DNA of 64,000 bases from Polaribacter sp. Z022 (GTDB taxonomy: Bacteria > Bacteroidota > Bacteroidia > Flavobacteriales > Flavobacteriaceae): assembly GCF_023555495.1 (NCBI RefSeq), contig NZ_JALCZO010000002.1, forward strand, positions 1 to 64,000, written 5' to 3'. How positions within the stretch are numbered: position 1 is the stretch's first letter; each line of letters begins with the position of its first letter. The position numbers and the translations under genes were made by a program. Below are positions 63,573 to 64,000 of this stretch, piece after piece. Under the pieces are notes generated by a model. The model saw only the letters and a list, made by a program, of their open reading frames with translations, did not search any database and had not been told where the DNA came from.

Positions 63573-64000
63573 TTAATTGTCTATTTTTTTTATAAATTCA
63601 TCTCTATAATTTAACCCAATAGGAATCCATTTATCATCAATAATAATTCTGTTTCTTTGTACAGAGTAGATGTGTTTTAATGCAACAATAAATGATTTGT
63701 GAACACGAATAAAATTAAGATTTCCTAGTTTTTGTTCAAAGTTTTTAAGGCTACTTAAGGTTAAAATTGGTTTTTCTTTATTAGTATAGATTTTAATATA
63801 ATCTTTTAAAGATTCTATATATTTAATATCGCATAAATTTATTTTTAAGTTTTCGTATTCAGATTTTACAAAAATAAATTGTTGATTATTTTCTTGGTTT
63901 ACAACAGGTGTTTCTTCTTCTATTTTTAATTTTAATAAGTTTTGTGCTCTTGTTGCAGCTTTTAAAAATCTATGAAAAGGAATAGGTTTTACTAAGTAAT
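63573..64000 (-). CDS. LytTR response regulator, C-terminal part (cut by window end)
   Basis: On the minus strand a frame enters at 64000 and stops at 63573, giving 142 residues. It starts YLVKPIPFHRFLKAATRAQN, the last helix of a receiver domain with the conserved Lys-Pro, then a linker, then a full LytTR DNA-binding domain (IKYIESLKDYIKIYT, FIRVHKSFIVALKHI, IPIGLNYRDEFI). It is the DNA-binding part of a two-component regulator whose receiver and partner kinase are outside the window. It stops two bases after the alkB gene ends. Confidence 0.88.
   Translation of the reverse strand, partial: YLVKPIPFHRFLKAATRAQNLLKLKIEEETPVVNQENNQQFIFVKSEYENLKINLCDIKYIESLKDYIKIYTNKEKPILTLSSLKNFEQKLGNLNFIRVHKSFIVALKHIYSVQRNRIIIDDKWIPIGLNYRDEFIKKIDN

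Overview
The window comes from the chromosome of an AT-rich member of the Flavobacteriaceae (phylum Bacteroidota), most like marine genera such as Polaribacter or Tenacibaculum; the genus is an inference. Supporting signs are several Bacteroidota-restricted families (DUF4834, DUF5683, DUF6122, DUF2851, DUF3467, a fused alpha/beta 2-oxoacid dehydrogenase E1), a type IX secretion sorting domain, promoter boxes of the Bacteroidota type (TTG, then TAnnTTTG), tRNA genes without an encoded CCA, and almost no Shine-Dalgarno sequences except a near-perfect one before rpsU. No phage, insertion sequence, CRISPR array or rRNA operon was seen.

Layout. 1-7.3 kb: a heptamer tandem repeat, a GNAT-like protein, an outer-membrane barrel protein, a DUF4834/YfhO-type membrane pair and a TPR-AraC regulator. 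7.3-11.7 kb: a four-gene surface-polysaccharide operon (methyltransferase, two glycosyltransferases, flippase). 11.7-20.5 kb, minus strand: DUF6122, a Crp/Fnr regulator, WbqC, then the housekeeping run parA-parB-DUF5683-dapB-lepB, pepD and a nitroreductase. 20.6-37.2 kb: DUF2851, a large zinc metalloprotease, the E1 fusion, an unknown lipoprotein/outer-membrane pair, an M1-like protein that has lost its zinc site, a secreted nuclease-like protein, a LOG-family protein and uvrA. 37.3-43.2 kb, plus strand: PspC, a potassium channel, a sugar-nucleotide reductase-like SDR, an alanine symporter, a helix-hairpin-helix protein and an acyl-CoA dehydrogenase.

43.3-58.6 kb is the core information-processing block: rpsU-xerC-hpf, then tRNA-Thr/Tyr/Gly/Thr-tuf-tRNA-Trp-secE-nusG-rplK-rplA-rplJ-rplL-rpoB-rpoC-DUF3467. 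The order resembles the tufB and rpoBC regions of Escherichia coli fused end to end. 58.6-64 kb: aroC, tRNA-Ser, an Lrp regulator divergent from the threonine-to-glycine pair tdh-kbl, alkB, and the 3' part of a LytTR response regulator cut by the window edge.

The points most worth following are not large new operons but small ones: the strong Shine-Dalgarno and overlapping mini-ORF at rpsU, two promoter-terminator units that could make short RNAs (near 12.1 kb and 7.15 kb), a perfect FNR-spaced palindrome beside the Crp/Fnr gene, an intergenic element with terminal inverted repeats near 43.3 kb, and the M1 pseudo-peptidase.
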